From assembly GCA_025354075.1 (NCBI GenBank), contig JANXNO010000071.1:1-8568 (forward strand): DNA of 8,568 bases, given 5' to 3'. The position numbers and the translations under genes were made by a program. The stretch is from Burkholderiales bacterium. Its GTDB lineage: Bacteria; Pseudomonadota; Gammaproteobacteria; Burkholderiales; Casimicrobiaceae. Under the pieces are notes generated by a model. It was not told the origin of the DNA. It searched no databases and saw only the letters and a list, made by a program, of their open reading frames with translations. Of this stretch, positions 1-8,568 are shown in pieces; position 1 is the first letter of the stretch; each line of letters begins with the position of its first letter.

Positions 1-1314
1 GCGCCGTTTAAGCAGAGCAGCTGGAGCGACGCCAAAAACACGTTGCTGACGTCGCTCTGGGTAGATCGCTATCCGGCGGCGCGTATCGTGGCCAGTCAGG
101 CGACGATTGACGCCGACGAAAATCTCGTGCGCTTGAAAGTGGACTACGACAGCGGCCCGCTATTTTTGTATGGCGAAACGCAGGTCAGTGGCCTCGCCAG
201 GTTGCCGCGCTCGGTGGTCGAAAATTTGTCCAGCCTGCGCCCCGGTCAGCCATACGTGCAAAAGCAGATGCTGGACTTTCAGGACCGGCTGCTCGGTAGT
301 GGTTTGTTTGATTCGGCCACCGTACAAATCGAGCCTGATCCGGCATTGGCGGAAGCAGTACCGGTGCAGATTCGTCTGCGCGAACGGGCGATGCAGACGC
401 TGGTGCTCGGTCTTGGCTACAGCACCTTGTCTGGCCCGCGTGCCACCATTGAGCACAGTTTGTTGCGCGTGTTCGACTTTGACTGGCAGGTGAAATCTAC
501 TGCCAAACTCGGACGTGATGACCGCAGTTTTTCCACCGAATTTTTGTCGTATCCACTGCCGAATTTCTACCGCAATTTGTTTGCGGCGAGCCTTTCGCGG
601 CTTGAGGCGGGCGGCATGGTGATCAATCAGGAGCAGGCGCGCGTGGGCCGTCGCTACGATGCTGATCGCATCACGCGCCTCTACTATCTGGCGGCCATCC
701 GTGACAAGACGGACACCGTTGAGCCGCTCAGCGGTAACGCGTTTTTATACAACTACGAATGGCGCTATCTGAGCGTTGACAGCCCCCTCTTCCCGACCCG
801 CGGCTTTGCGGTGACGGCGCAGGGCGGTGGTGGCGTGCGCTTTGGTGGGGTCAACAGCGGGCAGCCGTTTTTGCGCGCGACGGGCCGCTTCAACGTGTAC
901 CAGCCGCTCGGTGGACTGTGGCTGAGTCAGCTGCGCGTTGAAGTTGGGCAGGTGCTCGCGAACAAGCCGGAAGGCATTCCGCAAACGCTGTTATTCCGCG
1001 CGGGTGGAATTGAGTCGGTTCGTGGATACGCTCGGCAGAGTTTGGGGGTTGCCGGGCCCGACTACGCCGCCGGTGGACGTTTTTTGATGACAGGCAGCGC
1101 GGAAATCATGCGCGAGGTCATTCCAACCTGGTACGGCGCGATGTTCATTGATGCGGGCGATGCGTCACGGCAGTTAAGCGATTGGAGCGCGAAGTTTGGC
1201 TATGGTGTTGGCGTGCGCTGGCGCAGTCCGGTTGGCCCGCTCAAAGCTGACATTTCGTATGGCCAGCAGGTGAAAAAATTTCGTCTTGATGTGTCCGTCG
1301 GGGTGACGTTTTGA
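1..1314 (+). CDS. tamA: TamA, outer-membrane translocation and assembly module subunit (5' end outside the window)
   Basis: This is the C-terminal 437 residues of an Omp85/BamA-superfamily outer-membrane protein. The reading frame is open from base 1, so the true start lies upstream, and the TTG at 43 is an internal leucine codon. The first residues match the end of POTRA 2 (RIVASQATID, then a DSGP turn near 148-159). POTRA 3 follows at about 163-336, with the usual GxxY-type central turn and the late GLFDSATVQI strand. The beta-barrel begins near 391. The conserved strand-lid motif of the superfamily, VRGY, is at 1018-1029, preceded by RAGGIES. The chain ends in a barrel strand with a terminal phenylalanine (VSVGVTF), as expected of a signal read by the BAM complex. 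The family partners with TamB to form TAM. The tamB gene directly downstream, overlapping by four bases, is strong support for TamA rather than BamA. Confidence 0.94.
   Translation, partial: APFKQSSWSDAKNTLLTSLWVDRYPAARIVASQATIDADENLVRLKVDYDSGPLFLYGETQVSGLARLPRSVVENLSSLRPGQPYVQKQMLDFQDRLLGSGLFDSATVQIEPDPALAEAVPVQIRLRERAMQTLVLGLGYSTLSGPRATIEHSLLRVFDFDWQVKSTAKLGRDDRSFSTEFLSYPLPNFYRNLFAASLSRLEAGGMVINQEQARVGRRYDADRITRLYYLAAIRDKTDTVEPLSGNAFLYNYEWRYLSVDSPLFPTRGFAVTAQGGGGVRFGGVNSGQPFLRATGRFNVYQPLGGLWLSQLRVEVGQVLANKPEGIPQTLLFRAGGIESVRGYARQSLGVAGPDYAAGGRFLMTGSAEIMREVIPTWYGAMFIDAGDASRQLSDWSAKFGYGVGVRWRSPVGPLKADISYGQQVKKFRLDVSVGVTF
1300..1314 (+). promoter_or_regulatory. Ribosome binding site and TTGA stop/start overlap joining tamA and tamB
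   Basis: The sequence GGGGTGA at 1300-1306 lies four bases before the TTG at 1311. The bases TTGA at 1311-1314 hold both the TTG start of tamB and the TGA stop of tamA. This is the TTG version of the common ATGA overlap. It implies translational coupling, so TamB synthesis would depend on ribosomes finishing TamA. The overlap is seen directly, while the coupling and the choice of TTG are inferred. Confidence 0.65.
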
Positions 1315-4300
1315 GCGCGCCTGTGGAGGGTGCGACGATACCGCTCGCAGCGGCGAGAGGTGCGCGAAAGCGACGCTGGTTGTTCTGGACGAGCATCATC
1401 TCGGCAGTCTCGCTGTTCTTGTTGCTGGTAGTCACCGTCGTAGGTGGCGTGTGGCTGTTGCGCAGTGTTAGCGGGCAGCAACACCTGTTGTCGTGGTTGC
1501 CGAAGTTGAGTTCGGATGCGGTGCAGTTCATCGAGCCATCGGGCGACCTGCGCGACAAGTTCAGCGCGAAGCAGGTGCGTATTCACACCAAAAATGCGGA
1601 CATCGTGATCGACGGCCTGCGCTACGAACTGCGCGACTACGAGGTGCGACCGGCGCTGTTTCACTTCACGACACTGGTCGCGGATGGGGTGACGGTGACC
1701 ACGCGGCCGTCCGACGAGCCCACCGTCGCGCCAGAAAACTTGAAGCTGCCGTTTGTGTTGCGCGTGGATGCGCTCGACGTTGGCAAGCTGGTAGTACGAC
1801 CGGAAAGCCTCGCTTCGGATAAGCCGGGCACGGTGGTGCAGAGCATTCGCGGACAGCTCGCGCTGGAGAATGACAAGCACACGATCAAACTCAATACTGC
1901 GACAGTGGATACGCTGCAAATCAGCGGCGACATTGAGGTGGGTGCCGATGCGCCGATGCCGCTCAAAGCGCACGTTCAGGCGCGTGAGACCGCTGGCACG
2001 GATGCAGCGCTGGCGTGGTCGGCGAATGCGAAGCTGGGCGGCACCTTACCCGAGATCAAACTCGACAGCACCGTCGTTGCGTCCGACCAGGGTGTAACGG
2101 CGCAAGCTACCGTTCGCCCGTTCGCCACGGTGCCGGTGACGACATTGAACGCTGCCTTTGATCGCTTCGATTTGCGCAAACTGCAAGCGTCGCTGCCGCA
2201 AACATCACTCACCGGAAAGGCCGTGATCGCGCTCGACAAAGCGCCACTGCAAATTGACATTAACGCCATCAATGCGCTGCCCGGAAGTATCGACAGCGGA
2301 CGCCTGCCAGTGGCTGAATTGACCGTGCGTGCGAACGGCGTCGTCAATCAACCCAGGCAGTGGACGATCAATGCATTCAACGCGCGCTTGCAGGGTCGCG
2401 CTGCTGCCGGAAACATTACTGGAAGCGGTGAGTGGAAAGACGGGCCGTGGGCGATCAAGTTTGATGCGCGTGGCGTGCGTATGCAGGAGCTGCAGACCAC
2501 ATTGCCCGCGCTGGAACTTAATGGTGACGTGCGCGCGGACGGCAGCGGTATCGATATCGCAAAGCAGCCGATTGCGTTGAAGGCGCGGCTGAATGGCACC
2601 GCGCTTGGCGACGCGCGCTCGATCCCGGTTGCGCTGCGTAAAGGTTTTGTGGGCGAGCTTGATGCGCAATTGCTCAGCGCAAAAATCGATCTGAAGCAAC
2701 TGAAGCTCAACGTCGGCGAAACGCAATTGACCGCAACTGGAAAAGCGCAATTGCAGGGGAATGCCAACAACAAAACATGGCAGATTGACAGCGACGCACA
2801 GTGGTCGCGCTTTGATCCGTTTCTGTGGTCAACCGCTGCCACAACACAAAGCGCACAGCTCAACGGCTCGCTAAAAGCAACTGCCACGTTACCCGCCAAT
2901 GCCCTGCAGAAATTGCAAACGCTTAACGTGGCGGCACAGTTGGTCGACAGTCGTTGGGTGGGCCAAACACTCACCGGAAAGTTCGACGCGCGGCTGCTCG
3001 AGGCGCTCAGCGCCGCGGGTGATCCGCCGCGTGTAGAGAGCAACGGTCAGGCGCGTTTAGGTGGCAACAACATCAACTGGTCGGGACGTATTGGTGCCGC
3101 GAGCGACGTATTGCAATGGAAGCTCGATGCGCCCGCGTTGAACGAATTGCTGGCATCTGCCAGAGTAGCAAGCACCACCTTGCGGGGCCGAATAAACGCT
3201 GAAGGGCAAGTTTCCGGCGGCTGGAAGACGCCTGCGGTCAAAGCGAGTTTTGAGGGCATTGATCTGGTGGCCTTAAACACTACCGTCTCCGCTGTGAAAG
3301 GCAGCGTGCAAGCAGCGCTGCAAGCGGATGCGCCGCTAATGCTGGATATGACAGCGCTTCGCGTGCGGCCTTATCGCGCGGCTCCCGTTGCGACCGGTGA
3401 GGTACCACCGCCCGAGGTAGATGTGACGCTACAAGGTCGCGGTACTCTGGCCAGTCATCGCCTCACCACGCAGGCTACGCTGCGCCAGAAGTCGCGCAAG
3501 TTTGTGCTGGATAACGCGTTGGTCGGCGCACTGAGTTTTGATCGTGCAGGCGCGCCGACCGGTTGGCAGGCAACTGTGCAAACTTTGAAAGTAGACGAGG
3601 ACGTGGCAACCACCGTCGCGGCCTCGGGCAAGCAAAACTGGATTACCGTATCAACGCTCGCCGTGCGCTGGGACCGTGGCCGCGAAAGCGAGGCGCAAGC
3701 GTTCAGCATGGAGCCCGGCAGCGCTTCGGTTGCGGGAGTGGTGCTGGCGTGGGATCGTGCGCGTTACGCGAAATCGTTGACCCGCGGTGGCCAGCCGCAG
3801 CTTGACGTCGCCGGCCGAATCGAGTCATTCTCGCTGGCCGAATTGGCGCATCGCCTGGGTGCTCAGGGTGACAATAGCGTGAGCGGTGATTTGCTGATGC
3901 AGGGCCAGTTCAAGGCCAGTGGCATTCCGGGCACGCCTGGTTTTGCAGCGCTTGTTGAGCTGGCGCGCGTGCGCGGTGATCTGCGCGCGGGGGACGGCGA
4001 CGGGGGGCTGCTACTCGGGCTGCGTGAGCTGTCGCTGCGCTTGAAGGCCGACGCTAATCTGTGGCAAGTCGCTTTCATCGGCGAAGGCCAACGGCTGGGC
4101 CGCGCGCAAGCCAATGCGAGCGTTCGAACGGCGGATACCGGTGGCGTCCCGGACACGACGTCGGCGCTGACCGGTAACGTGGTGGCTCGTATGGATGATC
4201 TCTCGGTGTGGAGCAGCTTGCTGCCGACCGGTTGGCGTGTCGGTGGCGGCATCAACGGCAGCGCCACCCTTGGCGGCACGCTCGGTGAACCCAAGGCGAG

Positions 4301-5435
4301 CGGCGCGCTGACGCTGGTCAACGCGAGCCTGCGCAATGCTGTGGACGGCGTCGACATCACACGCGGTCAGGGGCGAATCGCGTTCGATGGCAGCACCCTG
4401 CGTCTGGATGGGGTTAGCGCGCAGGCCGGGAAAGGTACCGTACGTATTAACGGTCAGGGGCCCCTCGATGGTAAGGCGCCGTTCCTGATGAACGCTGTTT
4501 TCGAGCAATTCGCAGTGCTGACGCGCGTAGATCGACGCGTGGACATCAGCGGTCGGGCCGACTTGTCGCTGGCGGCAAAGCAGGTGCTCATCAACGGCGC
4601 ATTGACGGTAGATCGCGGGCTGATCGACGTCACGCAAGTGGGCGCACCGACCCTGTCGGATGACGTGGTGGTGGTGCGCCAGCGAGATACGCTGCGACCG
4701 GTTGTGGCCAGCACTGCGCCTAAAGTGACGATGAATCTGGTGGTCGATTTAGGCAAAGATTTGCGCCTGATAGGCCGCGGCATCGAGACGCGGCTCGCCG
4801 GCGAGTTGACGTTGACGACACCGGGCGGCGTGCTGACTGCGGTTGGCAACGTTCGGGCGGAGGATGGTCGGTACGAAGCGTACGGCCAGAAGCTGAATGT
4901 TGAACGCAGCACGGTGCGCTTCGTTGGGCCGCTGAATAATCCGGTGCTAGACATTCTGGCGCTGCGCACGAATCGCGAAAACGATGATAGCGTTGGCGTG
5001 TCCATCACCGGCACCGCGTTGCAGCCGCGAATCAAGCTTTACGCTACGCCGGAACGCAGTGACACCGACAAACTGGCCATGCTGGTGCTGGGTCGCAATT
5101 TTGACGAATTGGGGCGCGATGAAACGGCGTTGATTCAGACGGCGGCGATTGCACTGCTGTCCGGTGAGCGCGGCGGCAGCTTCAGCAGCAAACTCGGGCT
5201 CGACACCCTGTCGGTGCGTCAGGCCACCAGCGGCAGTGGCAGCACTAAAGATGTGGTGATAACCGTGGGTAAACAGATTTCTGACAAGGTGTACGTTGGC
5301 TACGAGCAGGGGCTTGCGGGTGCCGCGGGTACGGTGCAGCTGGTGTACCGGCTGTCGCAGCGGATCACAGTTCGAGCGCAGGCCGGGAAAGAGGATTCGA
5401 GTCTGGATGCGATCTTGACCTTTCGGTGGCGATGA
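1311..5435 (+). CDS. tamB: TamB, inner-membrane-anchored translocation and assembly module protein (DUF490 family)
   Basis: The gene encodes 1374 residues, slightly longer than the roughly 1260 of E. coli TamB. After a basic stretch (RGARKRRW, residues 16-23) there is one hydrophobic helix at about 24-50, which fits an uncleaved inner-membrane anchor. The long middle region is periplasmic and rich in alternating beta-strand patterns, consistent with the lipid-binding hydrophobic groove known for the TamB/AsmA-like family. The conserved C-terminal TamB domain covers about residues 1030-1374. It includes DLGKDLRLIGRGIETRLAG near 1145, LGLDTLSV at 1295-1302, GKQISDKVYVGYEQGL, and the final barrel-like strands ending FRWR. 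The start is the TTG at 1311, inside the tamA stop (TTGA), with a GGGGTGA Shine-Dalgarno-like run at 1300-1306. No ATG lies between it and the anchor, although the GTG at 1323 is an alternative. It works with TamA in outer-membrane protein assembly and in phospholipid transport. Confidence 0.95.
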   Translation: MSAPVEGATIPLAAARGARKRRWLFWTSIISAVSLFLLLVVTVVGGVWLLRSVSGQQHLLSWLPKLSSDAVQFIEPSGDLRDKFSAKQVRIHTKNADIVIDGLRYELRDYEVRPALFHFTTLVADGVTVTTRPSDEPTVAPENLKLPFVLRVDALDVGKLVVRPESLASDKPGTVVQSIRGQLALENDKHTIKLNTATVDTLQISGDIEVGADAPMPLKAHVQARETAGTDAALAWSANAKLGGTLPEIKLDSTVVASDQGVTAQATVRPFATVPVTTLNAAFDRFDLRKLQASLPQTSLTGKAVIALDKAPLQIDINAINALPGSIDSGRLPVAELTVRANGVVNQPRQWTINAFNARLQGRAAAGNITGSGEWKDGPWAIKFDARGVRMQELQTTLPALELNGDVRADGSGIDIAKQPIALKARLNGTALGDARSIPVALRKGFVGELDAQLLSAKIDLKQLKLNVGETQLTATGKAQLQGNANNKTWQIDSDAQWSRFDPFLWSTAATTQSAQLNGSLKATATLPANALQKLQTLNVAAQLVDSRWVGQTLTGKFDARLLEALSAAGDPPRVESNGQARLGGNNINWSGRIGAASDVLQWKLDAPALNELLASARVASTTLRGRINAEGQVSGGWKTPAVKASFEGIDLVALNTTVSAVKGSVQAALQADAPLMLDMTALRVRPYRAAPVATGEVPPPEVDVTLQGRGTLASHRLTTQATLRQKSRKFVLDNALVGALSFDRAGAPTGWQATVQTLKVDEDVATTVAASGKQNWITVSTLAVRWDRGRESEAQAFSMEPGSASVAGVVLAWDRARYAKSLTRGGQPQLDVAGRIESFSLAELAHRLGAQGDNSVSGDLLMQGQFKASGIPGTPGFAALVELARVRGDLRAGDGDGGLLLGLRELSLRLKADANLWQVAFIGEGQRLGRAQANASVRTADTGGVPDTTSALTGNVVARMDDLSVWSSLLPTGWRVGGGINGSATLGGTLGEPKASGALTLVNASLRNAVDGVDITRGQGRIAFDGSTLRLDGVSAQAGKGTVRINGQGPLDGKAPFLMNAVFEQFAVLTRVDRRVDISGRADLSLAAKQVLINGALTVDRGLIDVTQVGAPTLSDDVVVVRQRDTLRPVVASTAPKVTMNLVVDLGKDLRLIGRGIETRLAGELTLTTPGGVLTAVGNVRAEDGRYEAYGQKLNVERSTVRFVGPLNNPVLDILALRTNRENDDSVGVSITGTALQPRIKLYATPERSDTDKLAMLVLGRNFDELGRDETALIQTAAIALLSGERGGSFSSKLGLDTLSVRQATSGSGSTKDVVITVGKQISDKVYVGYEQGLAGAAGTVQLVYRLSQRITVRAQAGKEDSSLDAILTFRWR

Positions 5436-5449
5436 CCACCTGCGACACA

Positions 5450-5504
5450 ATTAGTGTAAGTGGAAAAAGTCGTTACTACTTGATTTTTAAGCGCCTATAC
5501 TAAT
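5450..5504 (+). repeat. Imperfect inverted repeat flanking the katG promoter
   Basis: The arm ATTAGTGTA at 5450-5458 is the reverse complement of TATACTAAT at 5496-5504 with one mismatch in nine. The right arm covers the -10 hexamer, and the left arm lies upstream of the -35. The spacer is 37 bases. A third copy of the left-arm core, AATTAG, occurs at 5515-5520, matching 5449-5454. The arrangement could bind a dimeric regulator at two places, but short AT-rich matches of this kind can arise by chance. Confidence 0.3.
5473..5501 (+). promoter_or_regulatory. Candidate sigma70-type promoter for katG
   Basis: The hexamer TATACT at 5496-5501 matches the TATAAT consensus at five of six positions. 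Seventeen bases upstream, TTACTA at 5473-5478 matches TTGACA at only three of six. A start site near 5508 would give a leader of about 30 bases before katG. The weak -35 element would suit a promoter that needs an activator such as OxyR, which controls katG in many proteobacteria. I could not recognise a clear four-part OxyR site (spaced ATAG/CTAT elements), so that regulation is only a possibility. Confidence 0.5.
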
Positions 5505-5524
5505 CACATTGTTGAATTAGAAGC

Positions 5525-7748
<2,224 letters not shown>

Positions 7749-7771
7749 TGCTATTAGCGGGCGTGTCAGAT

Positions 7772-7831
7772 GGGTGACCGACAATAGGCGCTTCTATCGC
7801 AGCGCCTGATTCGTCAATGCCCTCGTCACCC
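7772..7831 (+). other. Imperfect inverted repeat (stem-loop) between katG and the next gene
   Basis: The core is a perfect seven-base stem, AGGCGCT at 7786-7792 with AGCGCCT at 7801-7807, around an eight-base loop. Below it GACAAT (7780-7785) can pair with ATT-C-GTC (7809-7815), leaving G7808 and C7812 bulged. Further out, GGGTGAC at 7772-7778 is the exact reverse complement of GTCACCC at 7825-7831. There is no T run after the core stem, so it is not a standard intrinsic terminator, although it may still end or trim the katG transcript. The outer arm overlaps the proposed start codon of the next gene at 7817, so control of that gene's translation is another possibility. Confidence 0.45.
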
Positions 7832-8568
7832 CCCCGCTCTTTGCCGCTCTCCCGTCTCGATTTCGCGCGCCTGCTGTGGTGCGCGCCGTTTGTGGTGATG
7901 CTGTCGTTGTTGGTGATTGAGGCCGCGCTCTCCGCAGCCACGACCTACCTTGTGATTCAGACCAGTCGCGATGTGGCTAACGATGATTTCAAGATTGCTG
8001 ATCTCGGCTGGATTTTGCTCGTACAGGCCAGTGCCTATATCGTCGGCGCGGTGAGCTGGGTGTTTGCCGAGCAGGCGGGGTTTGGTGCGTTTGGGCGCTT
8101 CATGCATCGCTTCGCAAAGCACAACAAGACGCGCACTTTGCTGTTCAACGCAAGGGATGCACGCGAGGCTGTCGAGCCGTTTTTGACCGGGGAGGTGTTC
8201 CATATTTTCTTCGAGCTGATGTACGAGCTGGAAGCCGATTTGAAGCTGGTGTTGCTGCTGATTTTCAACGCGATTGTGCTGGGCGTGGAGATTGATGCGC
8301 AGTTGCCGGTGGCCTATGCTTTGATCTTCATCGTGTGCATGACGCTGCAATTCAGTTTGCGCAAACGGGTGTCGGCGGCATATCTCGGCAACCAGCAATT
8401 CACCAACAAATTGACGGCGCAAACCTACACCGCCTGGGACAATATTCTTAGTGGCAATCGCTACAACTACGGCGTGTGGAATCGCGAGTTCAAGGCGCGG
8501 TTGCGCGTGGCGCTGAAGGCGCAGATTCGTGCTATCGTGACCCGTGAAGGATTGAGCAGCGCGAGCGG
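7817..8568 (+). CDS. Multi-spanning membrane protein, possibly the membrane domain of an ABC exporter (3' end outside the window)
   Basis: The frame is open from the ATG at 7817 to the end of the window, giving 250 residues with no stop. Likely membrane helices are at about residues 19-48, 64-84, 142-158 and 163-180. Between the second and third is a charged cytoplasmic-looking stretch (MHRFAKHNKTRTL, then ARDAREAVEPFLTGEVF). After the fourth is an amphipathic segment (TAWDNILSGNRYNYGVWNREF and on to residue 235). This layout resembles helices 1-4 of a type I ABC exporter with its long intracellular loops, such as the six-helix ABC_membrane_3-type proteins, some of which lack an ATPase domain. 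That family call is inferred from layout, not from a diagnostic motif. No nucleotide-binding domain is visible, and one could lie beyond the window. The ATG has no clear Shine-Dalgarno and sits beside a stem-loop. The ATG at 7898 is the next in-frame one, but it would cut the first helix. Confidence 0.75.
   Translation, partial: MPSSPPRSLPLSRLDFARLLWCAPFVVMLSLLVIEAALSAATTYLVIQTSRDVANDDFKIADLGWILLVQASAYIVGAVSWVFAEQAGFGAFGRFMHRFAKHNKTRTLLFNARDAREAVEPFLTGEVFHIFFELMYELEADLKLVLLLIFNAIVLGVEIDAQLPVAYALIFIVCMTLQFSLRKRVSAAYLGNQQFTNKLTAQTYTAWDNILSGNRYNYGVWNREFKARLRVALKAQIRAIVTREGLSSAS

Noticed and set aside
43..45. TTG at 43 as the start of the first gene
   Set aside because: The frame is open back to base 1 and the residues before 43 continue the same POTRA-like sequence, so the gene is cut by the window edge.
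1200..1973. A 257-residue open frame on the minus strand across the tamA-tamB junction
   Set aside because: It lies wholly opposite two well-supported genes. Its product is rich in Arg, His and Gln with no recognisable domain, which is typical of antisense frames in GC-rich coding DNA.
2348..3043. A 231-residue minus-strand open frame inside tamB
   Set aside because: It is Ser-, Ala- and Arg-rich with no family features and lies fully opposite the tamB frame, so it is a shadow.
4011..4637. A 208-residue minus-strand open frame inside the tamB C-terminal region
   Set aside because: The opposite strand encodes the conserved TamB domain, and the antisense product has no recognisable features.
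5436..5463. Terminator after tamB (CCAC/GTGG and ACAC/GTGT short stems)
   Set aside because: The stems are only four bases each, AT-poor to mixed, and are followed by AAAAAG rather than a T run, so they do not make a credible intrinsic terminator.
7864..7892. GC-rich self-complementary GCGCGC pair near the start of the terminal gene
   Set aside because: GCGCGC is its own reverse complement and common in GC-rich coding DNA. The pair lies inside the reading frame and needs no extra explanation.
7826..8422. A 198-residue minus-strand open frame opposite the terminal membrane protein
   Set aside because: Its Gln/His/Arg-rich composition is what the complement of a leucine-rich membrane protein gives. 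The + strand frame has coherent helices and loops, so it is the better gene.

Overview
The window holds four protein-coding regions, all on the + strand, at roughly 55-60% GC by eye. They are the 3' part of tamA, a complete tamB, a complete katG, and the 5' part of a gene for a multi-spanning membrane protein. TamA and TamB show that the source is a Gram-negative bacterium with an outer membrane. The general style of the proteins suggests a proteobacterium, probably of the Betaproteobacteria. That placement is an inference, because no rRNA or other strong phylogenetic marker is present.

Layout: positions 1-1314 carry the C-terminal part of TamA (end of POTRA 2, POTRA 3 and the beta-barrel). 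The tamA stop overlaps the tamB start by four bases (TTGA), so the pair is probably translationally coupled. tamB (1311-5435) encodes 1374 residues with an N-terminal membrane anchor and a C-terminal TamB (DUF490) domain. TamA in the outer membrane and TamB across the periplasm form the TAM complex, which takes part in outer-membrane protein assembly and in moving phospholipids between the two membranes.

A 102-base gap (5436-5537) separates tamB from katG. It contains a plausible sigma70-type promoter and a 9-base imperfect inverted repeat. katG (5538-7748) is a full-length bifunctional catalase-peroxidase with all the expected haem-site and cross-link residues. It has no functional link to TAM that the sequence shows, and it probably forms its own transcription unit.

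A 68-base gap follows katG and contains a strong imperfect inverted repeat. The last gene starts at 7817 and runs off the window. Its 250 visible residues show four likely membrane helices and a layout like the membrane half of a type I ABC exporter, but the family is not certain.

I see no mobile element, CRISPR array, tRNA or rRNA, and no gene-free stretch over 300 bases. Most of the window is ordinary conserved-gene territory. The least explained parts are the two intergenic structures and the terminal membrane protein. I did not find a convincing new system.
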